DNA of 64,000 bases from Pseudomonas brassicacearum subsp. neoaurantiaca (GTDB taxonomy: Bacteria > Pseudomonadota > Gammaproteobacteria > Pseudomonadales > Pseudomonadaceae): NCBI RefSeq assembly GCF_013608025.1, contig NZ_VDLV01000012.1, positions 169,623 through 233,622 of the forward strand, in the 5' to 3' direction. Below, piece by piece: positions 51,179 through 60,231 of the stretch. Position numbers and translations under genes: made by a program. Numbering within the stretch: position 1 is the stretch's first letter; every line of letters begins with the position of its first letter. The notes under the pieces were generated by a model that was given only the letters and a program-made list of their open reading frames with translations, searched no databases and was not told the DNA's origin.

Positions 51179-52104
51179 GCGCCGGACTCCTGGATCGCCC
51201 GGACCACGGTGTCGAGGTTGCCGGTCATCTCCTTTTCGTATTTCTCGGCGCTGTATTCACCGTAGGAAATGTGCGAAAGCGGGTACAGCTTTACGCCCGA
51301 TTCACGTTGGATGGTGTCGACGTAGGTGGAAGGAAAATCCATCTCAGAGAAGATCACCTTCACGTCCAGTTCGCGCAGTTGGTCGATGGTCTTCTTCAAT
51401 TGGCTGGGGCTCGGCTCGATGCCATGGGCCGGCTCGACCACGGCGGTCACTTCCAGGCCGAATTCGCGCAACAGATAGTCATAGGCGGCGTGGACCGTGG
51501 CGACTCGCAGCTCGGCATTCGGTGCCTGGGTGAGCTTGGCGAGCGCGTCGGCGCGCATTTGCCGCAGACGCTTGCCGTAGGTCCGGGCGTTTTGCGTGTA
51601 GGTCTTGGCGTTGTCCGGGTCGAGCTTGCCCAGCTCCCGGGCGATGTTGTTGACCTGGGCAATGGACGCGCTGATGGACAGGAAGGTGTGCGGGTTGACC
51701 ACCTTGCCCGCGCCTCGGGCGGCGGTGCCGGTGGCGGCCAGCAAGGGCACGTTTTCGTTGGCTTCGATGACCTTCACGTTCGGCGTTTCGCTGGCAGCGA
51801 TCATACGGTCGGCAAAATCGTCATGGCCGACGCCGTTGAGCACGATCACATCCAGGCCGCCGATGCGCTTGATGTCTTCGGCCCTGGGTTCGTAGGCGTG
51901 GGGGTTGAAACCGGCCGGGATCAGCGGCACCACTTCTGCCTTGTCGCCGACGATATTGGCTACGTAGCTGTAATAGGGGTGCAAGGTAATGCCGATGCGC
52001 AGGCGCTTGGCTGTATCGGCGCTCACCTGTGATGTGAACAGACAGGTCAGCAGGCCGATTAACAGCAGGCGCAGCAGGGGTCGGCGTTGGGATGCGATAG
52101 GCAT
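51175..52104 (-). CDS. Metal ABC transporter substrate-binding protein (cluster A-I)
   Basis: A 309-residue exported binding protein. The signal peptide (residues about 1-30) has the core LLRLLLIGLLTCLFTSQVSA. Metal-binding residues are spread as in the family: His in GITLHPYYSY, NPHAYEP, VNPHTFLS and VHAAYDYL, and an acidic residue in SEMDFPSTY. It lacks the His-rich loop of ZnuA, which is more like manganese- or general zinc-binding members. The start at 52104 fits the signal peptide; the longer frame to 52266 does not. Followed with overlap by the ATPase. Confidence 0.9.
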   Translation of the reverse strand: MPIASQRRPLLRLLLIGLLTCLFTSQVSADTAKRLRIGITLHPYYSYVANIVGDKAEVVPLIPAGFNPHAYEPRAEDIKRIGGLDVIVLNGVGHDDFADRMIAASETPNVKVIEANENVPLLAATGTAARGAGKVVNPHTFLSISASIAQVNNIARELGKLDPDNAKTYTQNARTYGKRLRQMRADALAKLTQAPNAELRVATVHAAYDYLLREFGLEVTAVVEPAHGIEPSPSQLKKTIDQLRELDVKVIFSEMDFPSTYVDTIQRESGVKLYPLSHISYGEYSAEKYEKEMTGNLDTVVRAIQESGA

Positions 52105-52139
52105 GGGCAAGCGGTCTTCTCTCGGATGAGGGCGTAGGG

Positions 52140-52715
52140 TCAATGCCGATGCTGGCGGGTTACGCCGGCATCGAACTGCGCGACGATCTGTTGCCAACCT
52201 GTGGCGGACAAGGCGGTGTCGTCCAATGCCGTCGGGGCGCTTGGAGGATTGCTGCGGTTGAGCCAAATGTCCGGCGGCGCGTCGGATGTTTCGCTGATGC
52301 GCATCAGAAAGGAGCCCGAGACGGGCAGGTTGGCGCTCGCCCCGAAGTAGGCTCGTTCACTCAGCAGTTGCCAGGCGTGCCCGCCGCGGCTGACCGAACT
52401 GGCGTCCTGGGCGAACGGGGCAAAGCCTTCATCCGCCAACGCTTTCGGCGCGGGAAGGGCTTGCTCGTTTTCGCGCAGGATGCGGATTTCGTCCAGCGTG
52501 ACCCGCAGGTCAGCGTAGATGCCTTGCTCGGCGGCGGTGAGGTCGCGGCGGGCGTCCAACTGGTTGCTTTCCAGATGGGCGACTTCCTGGGTTTCGCCAT
52601 GCCAGGCCACCACCGACCCGGCCCCCAACACGATGATCAGACACAACAGCAAGACATAAAGGGTTTCATGGCCCGCGCCGGCAGGGCGGACGATCTGAGT
52701 GATGGGAGCGCTCAT
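52140..52715 (-). CDS. DUF6162-like single-pass membrane protein
   Basis: A 191-residue protein with one N-terminal membrane helix (about 19-38, LYVLLLCLIIVLGAGSVVAWHG) and a periplasmic domain with coiled-coil propensity (about 44-80, THE-rich SNQLDARRDLTAAEQGIYADL). I associate the N-terminal motif QIVRPAGAGHETLY with DUF6162 proteins that accompany metal ABC operons in Pseudomonas; this is from memory. Its start overlaps the stop of the small Cys-containing gene by four bases. It lies 35 bases before the binding-protein gene. Confidence 0.65.
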   Translation of the reverse strand: MSAPITQIVRPAGAGHETLYVLLLCLIIVLGAGSVVAWHGETQEVAHLESNQLDARRDLTAAEQGIYADLRVTLDEIRILRENEQALPAPKALADEGFAPFAQDASSVSRGGHAWQLLSERAYFGASANLPVSGSFLMRISETSDAPPDIWLNRSNPPSAPTALDDTALSATGWQQIVAQFDAGVTRQHRH

Positions 52716-53038
52716 GGGGCCTCGATGTCGGCTTGGTCGATTTCCACCACGTGGCCGGGGCCGGCGTCGAAGAGTACGTAGAATTCAGCGTTCGGCTTTT
52801 TGAAAGTCAGCTTCGAGTCGGCGCCGAGCTTGCCGGGAACCAGGATGGTTTCGTCGTAGCCAATTACATCCAGCGTCACTCCGGGAGCGCCGCTGCCATC
52901 GGAAAAACCGCCGGTGCATTGGATCTGTTCGGCGTCGATGGCCTTGCACTCGCACATAGGGTTGTGGGCCAGAGCGCTGGTGCTCAAGCCTGCACACAGC
53001 AGCAGCGCCAGGCGGTTGAGGGAGGCGCGGACGGTCAT
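52712..53038 (-). CDS. Small periplasmic cysteine-containing protein (108 aa), hypothetical
   Basis: An exported protein with a signal peptide (residues 1-24, ALLLCAGLSTSALA) and a mature N terminus carrying HNPMCECKAIDAEQIQC, where a His and three Cys within 17 residues could bind metal. The rest is beta-rich and ends with HVVEIDQADIEAP. It overlaps genes on both sides by four bases, so it is part of the operon. A metal-handling role is inferred only from residues and neighbours. Confidence 0.72.
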   Translation of the reverse strand: MTVRASLNRLALLLCAGLSTSALAHNPMCECKAIDAEQIQCTGGFSDGSGAPGVTLDVIGYDETILVPGKLGADSKLTFKKPNAEFYVLFDAGPGHVVEIDQADIEAP

Positions 53039-53577
53039 GGTTGGGCTCCTTGGGTTTTCAGCCAGGCGACGGTGGCCGGGGAGGCCTGGTTCAGGGGAAT
53101 GGAGGCTTGATGCATCGAGCCGTCCCAGCCTTCGAGGGTGATCCACAGCTCGGCGTCTGGCTGGGTCTTTTTCGGCACTGGCAGAAAGGCGCCCATGCGA
53201 TACGGCGAGCCGAAGAAAATCACCCCGGCGGCACGCAGGCTGCGGGGCTTGCCGATTCGCAAGTAGGTGGCTTTGACCTGGCTGATGCAGCGCTGGCAGA
53301 GGGCGGCGTTGAAGTGTTTCATCGGACCGGCGGGCCCCTGGGTGCGAGGCGCTTCATTGCGAAACTCCGCCAGGCGCAGGCTCCACGGCCCGACCTGGAC
53401 CTCGCCGACTTCACGCTCGCCAAGCCCCCCGTCTCCTCGGAACAGAGCTGCTTCTGAAAAATACTTAGGCATGAAACCCAGGGGAATCAACAGTAACAAG
53501 ACGTTGAGGTGGAAACGCCATTTGTGCCAGAACTGGCCCAGGCGTGAGGGTGATGTCGTCGTGGTGGTCGGGGTCAC
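53035..53577 (-). CDS. Membrane-anchored protein with CxxC motif (180 aa), hypothetical
   Basis: Residues about 20-38 form a single helix (WRFHLNVLLLLIPLGFMPKYF) after a Thr-rich tail; the rest is periplasmic. CQRC at about 94-97 could be redox-active or bind metal. The C-terminal half (GAFLPVPKKTQPDAELWITLEGWDG) looks beta-rich. The gene overlaps both neighbours by four bases. No known family is recognised; it belongs to the metal-transport operon. Confidence 0.68.
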   Translation of the reverse strand: MTPTTTTTSPSRLGQFWHKWRFHLNVLLLLIPLGFMPKYFSEAALFRGDGGLGEREVGEVQVGPWSLRLAEFRNEAPRTQGPAGPMKHFNAALCQRCISQVKATYLRIGKPRSLRAAGVIFFGSPYRMGAFLPVPKKTQPDAELWITLEGWDGSMHQASIPLNQASPATVAWLKTQGAQP

Positions 53578-54788
53578 AGGTTGCCCTCCGGCGAGTCACG
53601 GTACGGGGACGGCTGCAATAAAGGCGCGGCCAAGGCCTGTCGTGCGGGTTTCTGGCTGCGCTTGAAGGCGTTGGCGGTCGCCAGGGCCGTGCGTTTGGTC
53701 CAGATCAATAGGCCGCTGAGGACCATCAGGCTCAGGACCAGACCAAAGAAGCACCAGATGAGCTTGATCCACAGTCCGCCGAAATCCCCGGTGTGCAAGG
53801 GCCGCATCGATTCGGTGACGAACTCCAGCGCCGTACGGTCCGACAACAAGCGCGAGGCGTCCACGTCACCGTTGTAGGGATTGATAGTCGCGGTCTGGAA
53901 CATCAGCGGATACCAGCCGCGACCGCCGATTTCCAAATGGCTGTAGGCGTTGAAGGGCAGGCTGACGAAGCTCGCCTCCAGTCCTGGGATGCGCTGCTGG
54001 GCGATTTCGATGGCGCGATCCAGGCTCAGCTGTGGCGGCGGTACGCCATCGGTCGAGAGCGGAACGCTTTCGCGGGCCACTACCGGGACGACCGGTGCAC
54101 TGGAGATGGAAATCCCGTTGTCGGCGAGCGAGGCCTCGATCAGGAACCAGACGCCAGTGATGGAAATGACCGCAATGAACCAGATCGACCAGATGCCGCT
54201 GAGCCGATGAAAGTCGCCCCAGAAAATACGCGCGCCGTGGCGGATGCGCAGGGTCGGACGCAGGAAACCCTTCCAAAAACGCTTGTAGACCACCAGCCCG
54301 GTCACCAGGGACGCGAGCAGCGGCAGACCGAGGAAAGACACCAGGTACCAGCCCCAGCTGTAACCGTTGGTGAATGGCACGAGCCACCATCCATGCAGTG
54401 CACGTGTAAACGCCCTGAAGTTGAACGCCGGGGCCGATCCCTGGATGACGCCGCTATAGGGGTTTACGTAGACGGTGTCAGGGCGGCCGTCGGGGTAGGT
54501 GACCTTGGCCTCTAGGGCGAAATGCGATTCGTCCGGACGCACGATGCTTTGCACTTGGGTCAGCGGTTGGGCCTGCTTGATGGCGGCGATCACCTGGTCG
54601 TAGCTGAGCAGCGGGGCATCGTCCGAGGGTTCGCTGGCGCGCATTTCAGGGTTCACTAGCCAGACAATCTCCTGGCTGACCACGGCCAGGGTACCGGTGA
54701 CACAAACGATGAGTACAAAAAACCAAATGGGCAATGCCAGCCAGCTATGGACCAGGAACCAGAGTTTGGAGCGAGACTTCTTCGACAT
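53574..54788 (-). CDS. PepSY-associated transmembrane protein
   Basis: A 404-residue inner-membrane protein of the PepSY_TM family. Four helices are visible: LWFLVHSWLALPIWFFVLIV (about 8-28), one near 145-165, one near 195-215 and LIWCFFGLVLSLMVLSGLLIW near 350-370. PepSY-like periplasmic segments lie between. Related proteins work with iron-siderophore receptors or as ferric reductases, using helix histidines as haem ligands (VHSWLAL, DFHRLSG). It is the first gene of the eight-gene operon. The start at 54788 fits the first helix; the frame to 54989 is too long. Confidence 0.87.
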   Translation of the reverse strand: MSKKSRSKLWFLVHSWLALPIWFFVLIVCVTGTLAVVSQEIVWLVNPEMRASEPSDDAPLLSYDQVIAAIKQAQPLTQVQSIVRPDESHFALEAKVTYPDGRPDTVYVNPYSGVIQGSAPAFNFRAFTRALHGWWLVPFTNGYSWGWYLVSFLGLPLLASLVTGLVVYKRFWKGFLRPTLRIRHGARIFWGDFHRLSGIWSIWFIAVISITGVWFLIEASLADNGISISSAPVVPVVARESVPLSTDGVPPPQLSLDRAIEIAQQRIPGLEASFVSLPFNAYSHLEIGGRGWYPLMFQTATINPYNGDVDASRLLSDRTALEFVTESMRPLHTGDFGGLWIKLIWCFFGLVLSLMVLSGLLIWTKRTALATANAFKRSQKPARQALAAPLLQPSPYRDSPEGNL

Positions 54789-55027
54789 GATTGAACGTCT
54801 TGATTCGATGAAAGGTTCCGTGTCACGGGCTTCGTAACACCCAGAACCCTGAAAAGCAGGCCGTAGCTTTTGCCGACGCGGCCTGCTGCATCTAATTAAG
54901 ACGAACGAGCGGCTCAAATCCTGAAGGGGAAGATGAAAGAAAATGTTTCGCGTTTGCGATGAGGGGCTTTTTTTGCGGCGAGGGAGCAAGGCCCCTCGCC
55001 AGGGTTAACGCTGTCTTCTAAAATGCA
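54789..55027. other. Promoter region of the metal operon with two inverted repeats
   Basis: GTGTCAC (54820-54826) and GTAACAC (54834-54840) form an imperfect inverted repeat 32 bases upstream of the PepSY start. GCAGGCCG/CGGCCTGC (54856-54886) forms a strong hairpin. A degenerate REP-like hairpin (GGCGAGGG/CCCTCGCC) occurs at about 54978-55001. No clear Zur or Fur box is seen. Confidence 0.5.
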
Positions 55028-55486
55028 TCAGCCTTGTTGGAACATTTCCCTGGCCCGCTGCTCGATCTGTTCCTGAGTCAGGTCCTCCTTGCGCGTTGCC
55101 AGGAACCACAGATGGCCGTATGGATCTTTCAGGGTGCCGGAGCGATCCCCGTAAAACTGATCCTTGACCTCGGAAATCACGGTGCCTCCGGCCTCGATCG
55201 CCTGGGCGAATGCGCTGTCCACGTCGTTGACATATAAATGCAGACCTACCGACGGCGATCGATCCGGATTGCTCAGCGGGCCTTGGTCGCAAGGCGTACC
55301 AAGCATGATCGGGCAATCGCCGATACGCAGTTCGGCATGGCCGATGCCGCCGTCGGGCATGCTCAGGCTCATGACCTCGGTTGCGTTGAAGGCTTTCTTG
55401 TAGAAATCGATGGCTTCGGCGGCTTTCTGGATGCCCAGATAAGGCGTAATGCTGTGATAACCATCAGGAATGGCTTTGACGCCCAT
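55028..55486 (-). CDS. VOC family protein (PhnB-like)
   Basis: A 152-residue glyoxalase/bleomycin-resistance-fold protein. It starts with PYLGIQKAAEAIDFYKKAFNA, typical of PhnB-like members, has HAELRIGDCPIMLG in the middle, and ends with the metal-binding region YGDRSGTLKDPYGHLW. AAGGAG precedes ATG 55486. Its substrate is unknown; in the family some are metalloenzymes, others bind ligands only. It stands alone. Confidence 0.88.
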   Translation of the reverse strand: MGVKAIPDGYHSITPYLGIQKAAEAIDFYKKAFNATEVMSLSMPDGGIGHAELRIGDCPIMLGTPCDQGPLSNPDRSPSVGLHLYVNDVDSAFAQAIEAGGTVISEVKDQFYGDRSGTLKDPYGHLWFLATRKEDLTQEQIEQRAREMFQQG

Positions 55487-55586
55487 GACGTTTCTCCTTG
55501 TTGTTATGGGAGGACGACTTTCGTCGATTTTCGCCCAACCACTATAGAACGCCGCCCATGGGAGGGCTCACGCCCCGACGAACGTC

Positions 55587-55865
55587 TCACGGCTCGTCCA
55601 ACAAATGCGCCCCCGGTCCTCGCTTGCCAAGCACGTCACCTTGATTGCGCAACGGGCAATGTTCCATCGACAGGCAACCGCAGCCGATACAGCCGTTCAG
55701 CCGGTCGCGCAGGGCGATCAGTTGATTGATGCGCTCATCCAGACTCCGGCTCCATTGCGCTGACAAGGTCTTCCAGTCCGCCGCTGTCGGGGCGCGATTC
55801 TGCGGCAGATTTTTTAGCGCTTCGCCAGTCTCCGCCAAGGGAATGCCCAGGCGCTGGGCGAGACG
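55587..55865 (-). pseudogene. soxR: Decayed soxR (iron-sulfur C-terminal part only)
   Basis: The minus-strand frame shows the C-terminal half of SoxR: LAQRLGIPLAETGEAL, the dimerisation helix RINQLIALRDRLNG and the complete [2Fe-2S] motif CIGCGCLSMEHCPL. The N-terminal helix-turn-helix domain is absent in this frame: upstream residues (WDCPLRWVGPRAMQR) do not resemble MerR-type DNA-binding sequence. In another frame, traces like SRLRSMLRS before the junction suggest a frameshift as well as a deletion. The remaining piece could not bind DNA. The open frame to 56051 is probably not a functional protein. Confidence 0.72.
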
Positions 55866-56056
55866 TTCGGCTCTTTTCAGGTGCTGCGCAACATCGAGCG
55901 CAGCCTGGACGGTGCGCTGCATTGCCCGTGGGCCAACCCAGCGCAACGGGCAATCCCAGAGGGCGATACCCACTATCAAAAGCGTTGATTTCTGCGGTTT
56001 CACGTCGGCGGGTAGCCTTTGTTCATCGCCCAACTTCAGAACATCGGACACCCGCC

Positions 56057-56323
56057 ATGAACCGTATCCTTACTGTCTTGCTGCTGTTGACTGCCACCGT
56101 ATTGAGCGGTTGCGCCTCGTCGTCCCCGGAGCTGCGCCCGTATACAGCCGAGGAAACCCGTGAGCTGGCTCTCGAAGCGTTGAATCGCCGGGGGCTTTCG
56201 TTCGAGGAATATCACGCCAAGAAAGCCGAACTACTCGGGCCTTCGCAGAAAAATGTCGGCTATGACGAGCGTGGCGAAATGAATGCCGAACGGACCGTTC
56301 AATTGCCTGGCCGACCCAGCTGA
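56057..56323 (+). CDS. Small lipoprotein (88 aa), hypothetical
   Basis: A short exported protein with a lipoprotein signal ending at the lipobox LSGC (TATVLSGCASSS), so Cys18 would be lipidated. The mature part is mostly helical and charged (YTAEETRELALEALNRRG) and ends with GRPS. ATG at 56057; the longer frame from 55922 is antisense to soxR remains. No partner or function is evident. Confidence 0.75.
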   Translation: MNRILTVLLLLTATVLSGCASSSPELRPYTAEETRELALEALNRRGLSFEEYHAKKAELLGPSQKNVGYDERGEMNAERTVQLPGRPS

Positions 56324-56421
56324 GGGACTGTACCGCTCGAAGTTTTGCCTAACTGTCCATGGGTTTGCGCCGGGACGTGGGGTAGGGTCATGACCTGACT
56401 GCCCCGACGGATTGACCTGCC

Positions 56422-57036
56422 ATGACCCTCTCGCTTGACCTGCTGCTGGGCTTCGCCCTGTTTGCCCTTGTAACCTCGATCACGCCAGGCCCCAACAACA
56501 CGATGTTGCTGGCCTCGGGTGTCAATTTCGGTTTCAACCGTACCATCCCTCATATGCTGGGTATCACTTGCGGCTTCTTTTCCCTGGTGCTGGCGGTGGG
56601 CCTAGGCCTGGGCGCGGTGTTCCAGGCTTATCCGCTGCTTTACACCCTGTTGCGTTATGTCGGCGCGGCATACCTGATGTACCTGGCATGGAAAATTGCG
56701 CATTCCGGTCCTGTCTCGGACAGCGCAGCGGGCAACAACAAACCGATCAGTTATTGGGGCGCGGCGGCGTTCCAATGGGTCAACCCCAAGGCCTGGATCA
56801 TGGCCATCGGTGCCATCAGCACCTATACACCCCTGCAAGGCTATTTTTTCAATGTGGTGGTGATCGCGGCAGTGTTCGCCCTGATCAACCTGCCAAGCGT
56901 CAGCCTGTGGGTGGTCTGCGGCAGCCTGTTGCGCAACCTGCTGCGCGATCGTCGATGGCTGCGCCTGTTCAACTGGGGCATGGCATTGCTGCTGGTGGCA
57001 TCGCTGTATCCGTTGTTGGTGGAAAGCATGAGTTGA
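56422..57036 (+). CDS. LysE/RhtB family translocator
   Basis: A 204-residue inner-membrane exporter with about six helices. The conserved N-terminal block is SITPGPNNTMLLASGVNFGF, and the later block is FQWVNPKAWIMAIGAIS, both usual in amino-acid exporters of the RhtB type. ATG at 56422 follows GACCTGCC. The exported amino acid is not known. Stands alone. Confidence 0.92.
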   Translation: MTLSLDLLLGFALFALVTSITPGPNNTMLLASGVNFGFNRTIPHMLGITCGFFSLVLAVGLGLGAVFQAYPLLYTLLRYVGAAYLMYLAWKIAHSGPVSDSAAGNNKPISYWGAAAFQWVNPKAWIMAIGAISTYTPLQGYFFNVVVIAAVFALINLPSVSLWVVCGSLLRNLLRDRRWLRLFNWGMALLLVASLYPLLVESMS

Positions 57037-57198
57037 GGGCTGAGCTTCGATGCGATGCCTGCTAAGCTCGTTGTTTTCAGGAGCGTTCCTACGCACTTTT
57101 AAATGAAGTCCGACTTCTTTAAGGTCTTGATCAGGTAAAGCTTGTCTCGAACCCAACGAGGGCATCCCGATCCCGGAACAGGCTCTGCGAGTTTTCTT

Positions 57199-58365
57199 AT
57201 GAATAAGCGTCCTTTGTATTTTGATTATGCCGCCACCACCCCGGTGGATGAGCGGGTCATCCAGGTCATGGTCCAATGCCTGGGTTTCGACGGTAACTTT
57301 GGCAACCCGGCCTCCAGCTCCCATGCCTTCGGCCAGGAGGCGCGATGCGCCGTGGAGCAGGCGCGCCGGCAAGTGGCCCAACTCGTTGGGGCTCAAGCCG
57401 GACAGATTGTCTGGACGTCCGGTGCTACCGAATCCAACAACCTGGCACTCAAGGGCGTGGCCCAGGCGCGCGGCGCGGGTGAAGGACATGTAATCACCAG
57501 CCTGATCGAGCACAAGGCGGTGCTCGATACCGTCAAGCAATTGGAGGAGAGCGGTGTCGCGGTGACTTGGCTGGCGCCGGATGCCGATGGCCTGATCAGC
57601 CCGCAAGCTGTTCGCGAGGCGCTTCGCGAAGATACGTTCCTGGTGTCGCTGATGCTGGTGAACAACGAGTTGGGCACCGTCAACGACGCCGTTGCCATCG
57701 GTGAGATCGTTCGCGAGCATGGCGCGCTGTTCCATATGGACGCGGCCCAGGGTGCCGGGAAAGTGAGTATCGACCTGACCCGGTGGCCGGTGGACCTGAT
57801 GTCTTTTTCCGCGCACAAAATCTATGGCCCCAAGGGCATCGGTGCACTTTATGTCGGCGACCGCGCGCGGCCGCGCCTGTCGGCGCAGATCCACGGCGGA
57901 GGCCACGAAGGTGGGTTGCGTTCCGGTACCCTGGCGACCCATCAGATTGCAGCCATGGGCGCGGCGTTCGAGCTGGCGGCGCAATCGTTTGATGAAGAAC
58001 TCACCCATATCGCTCGGTTGCGCAATCGTTTGCTTGAGCCGCTGTTGGCATTGCCTGGCGTATGTATCAATGGCAGTGCCACCCAGCGCATCGCGCATAC
58101 GCTGAGCCTGACCTTCAACGAAGGCGAGTTCAATCCGGCCGCGCTGGGCGCTTCGATTGCTTTTTCCGCCACATCGGCCTGCAACTCGGCGAATAACGCA
58201 CCCTCCCACGTATTGTTGGCCCTTGGGCACGACGAACGAGCGGCAAGCCGCACCATTCGCTTGAGCCTGGGACGTTTCACTCAAGAACAAGACATCGACG
58301 AGGCGGTGCGGTTGATCAAGGCGGCCTATGCCGCTGCGCCAGCATTCTGGGCGACACCCACCTGA
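57199..58365 (+). CDS. Cysteine desulfurase (NifS/IscS-like)
   Basis: A 388-residue class V aminotransferase-fold PLP enzyme that takes sulfur from cysteine. The PLP lysine is Lys207 in FSAHKIYGPKG; HMDAAQGAGK is the preceding active-site part, and the catalytic cysteine is about Cys328 in TSACNSANNAPSHV. It matches the IscS-type loop but is not within an isc operon, so it is a paralogue possibly serving another sulfur acceptor. The start at 57199 (NKRPLYFDYAATTPVDERV) matches the family; its ribosome site is weak. Confidence 0.9.
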   Translation: MNKRPLYFDYAATTPVDERVIQVMVQCLGFDGNFGNPASSSHAFGQEARCAVEQARRQVAQLVGAQAGQIVWTSGATESNNLALKGVAQARGAGEGHVITSLIEHKAVLDTVKQLEESGVAVTWLAPDADGLISPQAVREALREDTFLVSLMLVNNELGTVNDAVAIGEIVREHGALFHMDAAQGAGKVSIDLTRWPVDLMSFSAHKIYGPKGIGALYVGDRARPRLSAQIHGGGHEGGLRSGTLATHQIAAMGAAFELAAQSFDEELTHIARLRNRLLEPLLALPGVCINGSATQRIAHTLSLTFNEGEFNPAALGASIAFSATSACNSANNAPSHVLLALGHDERAASRTIRLSLGRFTQEQDIDEAVRLIKAAYAAAPAFWATPT

Positions 58366-58413
58366 GCCGAACTATTCGGCATCGAACAACAAAACTGATT
58401 AGCAGGAGTGATG

Positions 58414-60222
58414 ATGAGTACCCAGCCTTTGACCCCAGGACAAGTTCCCCAGCGCCTGGCTCGAATCCGCCAATTGATGAGCGACGAGGGCATCCATGCA
58501 TTGCTGGTGCCGTCGGCCGACCCGCATCTCTCGGAGTACCTGCCGGGCTACTGGCAAGGGCGCCAATGGTTGTCCGGTTTCCATGGCTCGGTTGGGACCT
58601 TGATCGTCACTGCGGATTTTGCCGGGGTTTGGGCTGATAGCCGTTATTGGGAGCAGGCCACCAAGGAGCTGGAGGGCAGCGGTATCGAACTGGTCAAGCT
58701 TGTTCCAGGTCAGCCCGGCCCGCTGGATTGGCTCGGCGAACAGACGCCCGAGGGAAGCGTGGTTGCGGTTGACGGCGCGGTGATGGCCGTAGCATCGGCT
58801 CGAACGCTGAGCAGCAAGCTTGAGTCTCGCGGCGCACAGCTGCGTACCGACATCGACCTGTTGCAGAAGGTTTGGAGCGATCGCCCAAGCCTGCCTGATC
58901 AACCCGTCTACGCCCACCTGCCACCGCAAGCGACGGTAAGTCGTGTCGAGAAGCTCGCGAAGCTTCGCGAATCCCTCAAGGAACGTGGCGCCGATTGGCA
59001 TTTCATCGCCACCCTCGATGACATTGCCTGGCTGTTCAACCTGCGTGGCGCGGATGTGTCCTTCAATCCGGTGTTCGTTTCCTTTGCCTTGATCAGCCAG
59101 CAACAAGCAACGCTTTTCGTCGCCTTGAACAAGGTCGACGCACCGTTGCGCGCCGTTCTCGAAGAGGATGGCGTGACGCTACGGGACTACAGCGAGGCTG
59201 GCGCCGCGCTGCGTGAAGTGCCCAATGGCATGAGCCTGCAGATCGACCCGGCGCGGGTCACGGTCGGCTTGCTCGACAACCTTGGCAGCGGCGTGAAGTT
59301 GATCGAAGGACTCAACCCCACGACGTTGGCAAAATCGCGCAAGAGTTTGGCGGATGCCGAACATATTCGTAAGGCCATGGAGCAGGACGGGGCGGCGCTC
59401 TGTGAGTTTTTTGCCTGGCTGGAAAGCGCCTGGGGACGCGAGCGCATCACCGAGCTGACTATCGATGAGCACCTCACCGCAGCCCGAAAGCGTCGGCCGG
59501 ATTTTGTTTCCTTGAGCTTCAACACCATCGCTGCATTCAACGCCAATGGCGCAATGCCTCATTACCACGCCACGGAAGAGGCGCACGCCGTTATCGAAGG
59601 TGATGGCTTGCTGCTGATCGATTCGGGCGGCCAATATCTCGGTGGGACCACGGACATCACCCGCATGGTGCCGGTCGGAACGCCGACGTCGGAGCAGAAG
59701 CGTGATTGCACCCGAGTGCTCAAGGGCGTGATTGCCTTGTCCCGGGCCAAGTTCCCCCAAGGCATTCTGTCGCCTTTGCTGGACGCTATCGCCCGCGCGC
59801 CGATCTGGGCCGAGCAGGTGGATTATGGTCATGGCACGGGTCATGGGGTCGGTTACTTTCTCAATGTCCACGAGGGACCTCAGGTCATTGCCTATCAGGC
59901 CGCCGCTGCGCCACAGACCGCGATGCAGCCAGGGATGATCACCTCGATTGAACCGGGTACTTATCGTCCAGGTCGCTGGGGCGTGCGCATCGAGAACCTC
60001 GTCATCAATCGCGAGGCGGGCAGCAGCGAGTTTGGTGCGTTCCTGGAATTCGAAACGCTCACGCTGTGCCCGATCGACACCCGCTGCCTGGAGTCGTCGC
60101 TGCTGACCCAGGATGAAAAAGACTGGTTCAATGCATATCACGCCGAGGTTCAGCGTCGATTGAGCCCGTTGCTGGAAGGCGACGCGCTGCAATGGTTGAA
60201 CACCCGAACGGCGGCCATCTGA
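58414..60222 (+). CDS. Xaa-Pro aminopeptidase (M24B family, long form)
   Basis: A 602-residue metallopeptidase of the X-prolyl aminopeptidase 1 type. Two creatinase-like N-terminal domains (1 to about 310) precede the pita-bread domain. Metal ligands are Asp in LLIDSGGQYLGGTTDITRMV (two Asp), His in HGTGHGVGYFLNVHEGP, and Glu residues in SIEPGTY and GVRIENLV. A C-terminal M24_C domain completes it. Start ATG 58414 is chosen as AGGAG lies five bases before it; an ATG at 58411 is too close. It removes N-terminal residues before proline in peptides. Confidence 0.93.
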   Translation: MSTQPLTPGQVPQRLARIRQLMSDEGIHALLVPSADPHLSEYLPGYWQGRQWLSGFHGSVGTLIVTADFAGVWADSRYWEQATKELEGSGIELVKLVPGQPGPLDWLGEQTPEGSVVAVDGAVMAVASARTLSSKLESRGAQLRTDIDLLQKVWSDRPSLPDQPVYAHLPPQATVSRVEKLAKLRESLKERGADWHFIATLDDIAWLFNLRGADVSFNPVFVSFALISQQQATLFVALNKVDAPLRAVLEEDGVTLRDYSEAGAALREVPNGMSLQIDPARVTVGLLDNLGSGVKLIEGLNPTTLAKSRKSLADAEHIRKAMEQDGAALCEFFAWLESAWGRERITELTIDEHLTAARKRRPDFVSLSFNTIAAFNANGAMPHYHATEEAHAVIEGDGLLLIDSGGQYLGGTTDITRMVPVGTPTSEQKRDCTRVLKGVIALSRAKFPQGILSPLLDAIARAPIWAEQVDYGHGTGHGVGYFLNVHEGPQVIAYQAAAAPQTAMQPGMITSIEPGTYRPGRWGVRIENLVINREAGSSEFGAFLEFETLTLCPIDTRCLESSLLTQDEKDWFNAYHAEVQRRLSPLLEGDALQWLNTRTAAI

Positions 60223-60231
60223 CGCGAAGGA

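Noticed and set aside
54978..55001. GGCGAGGG/CCCTCGCC hairpin as the terminator of the VOC gene
   Set aside because: On the strand of the VOC gene no T run follows; it looks like a degenerate REP instead.
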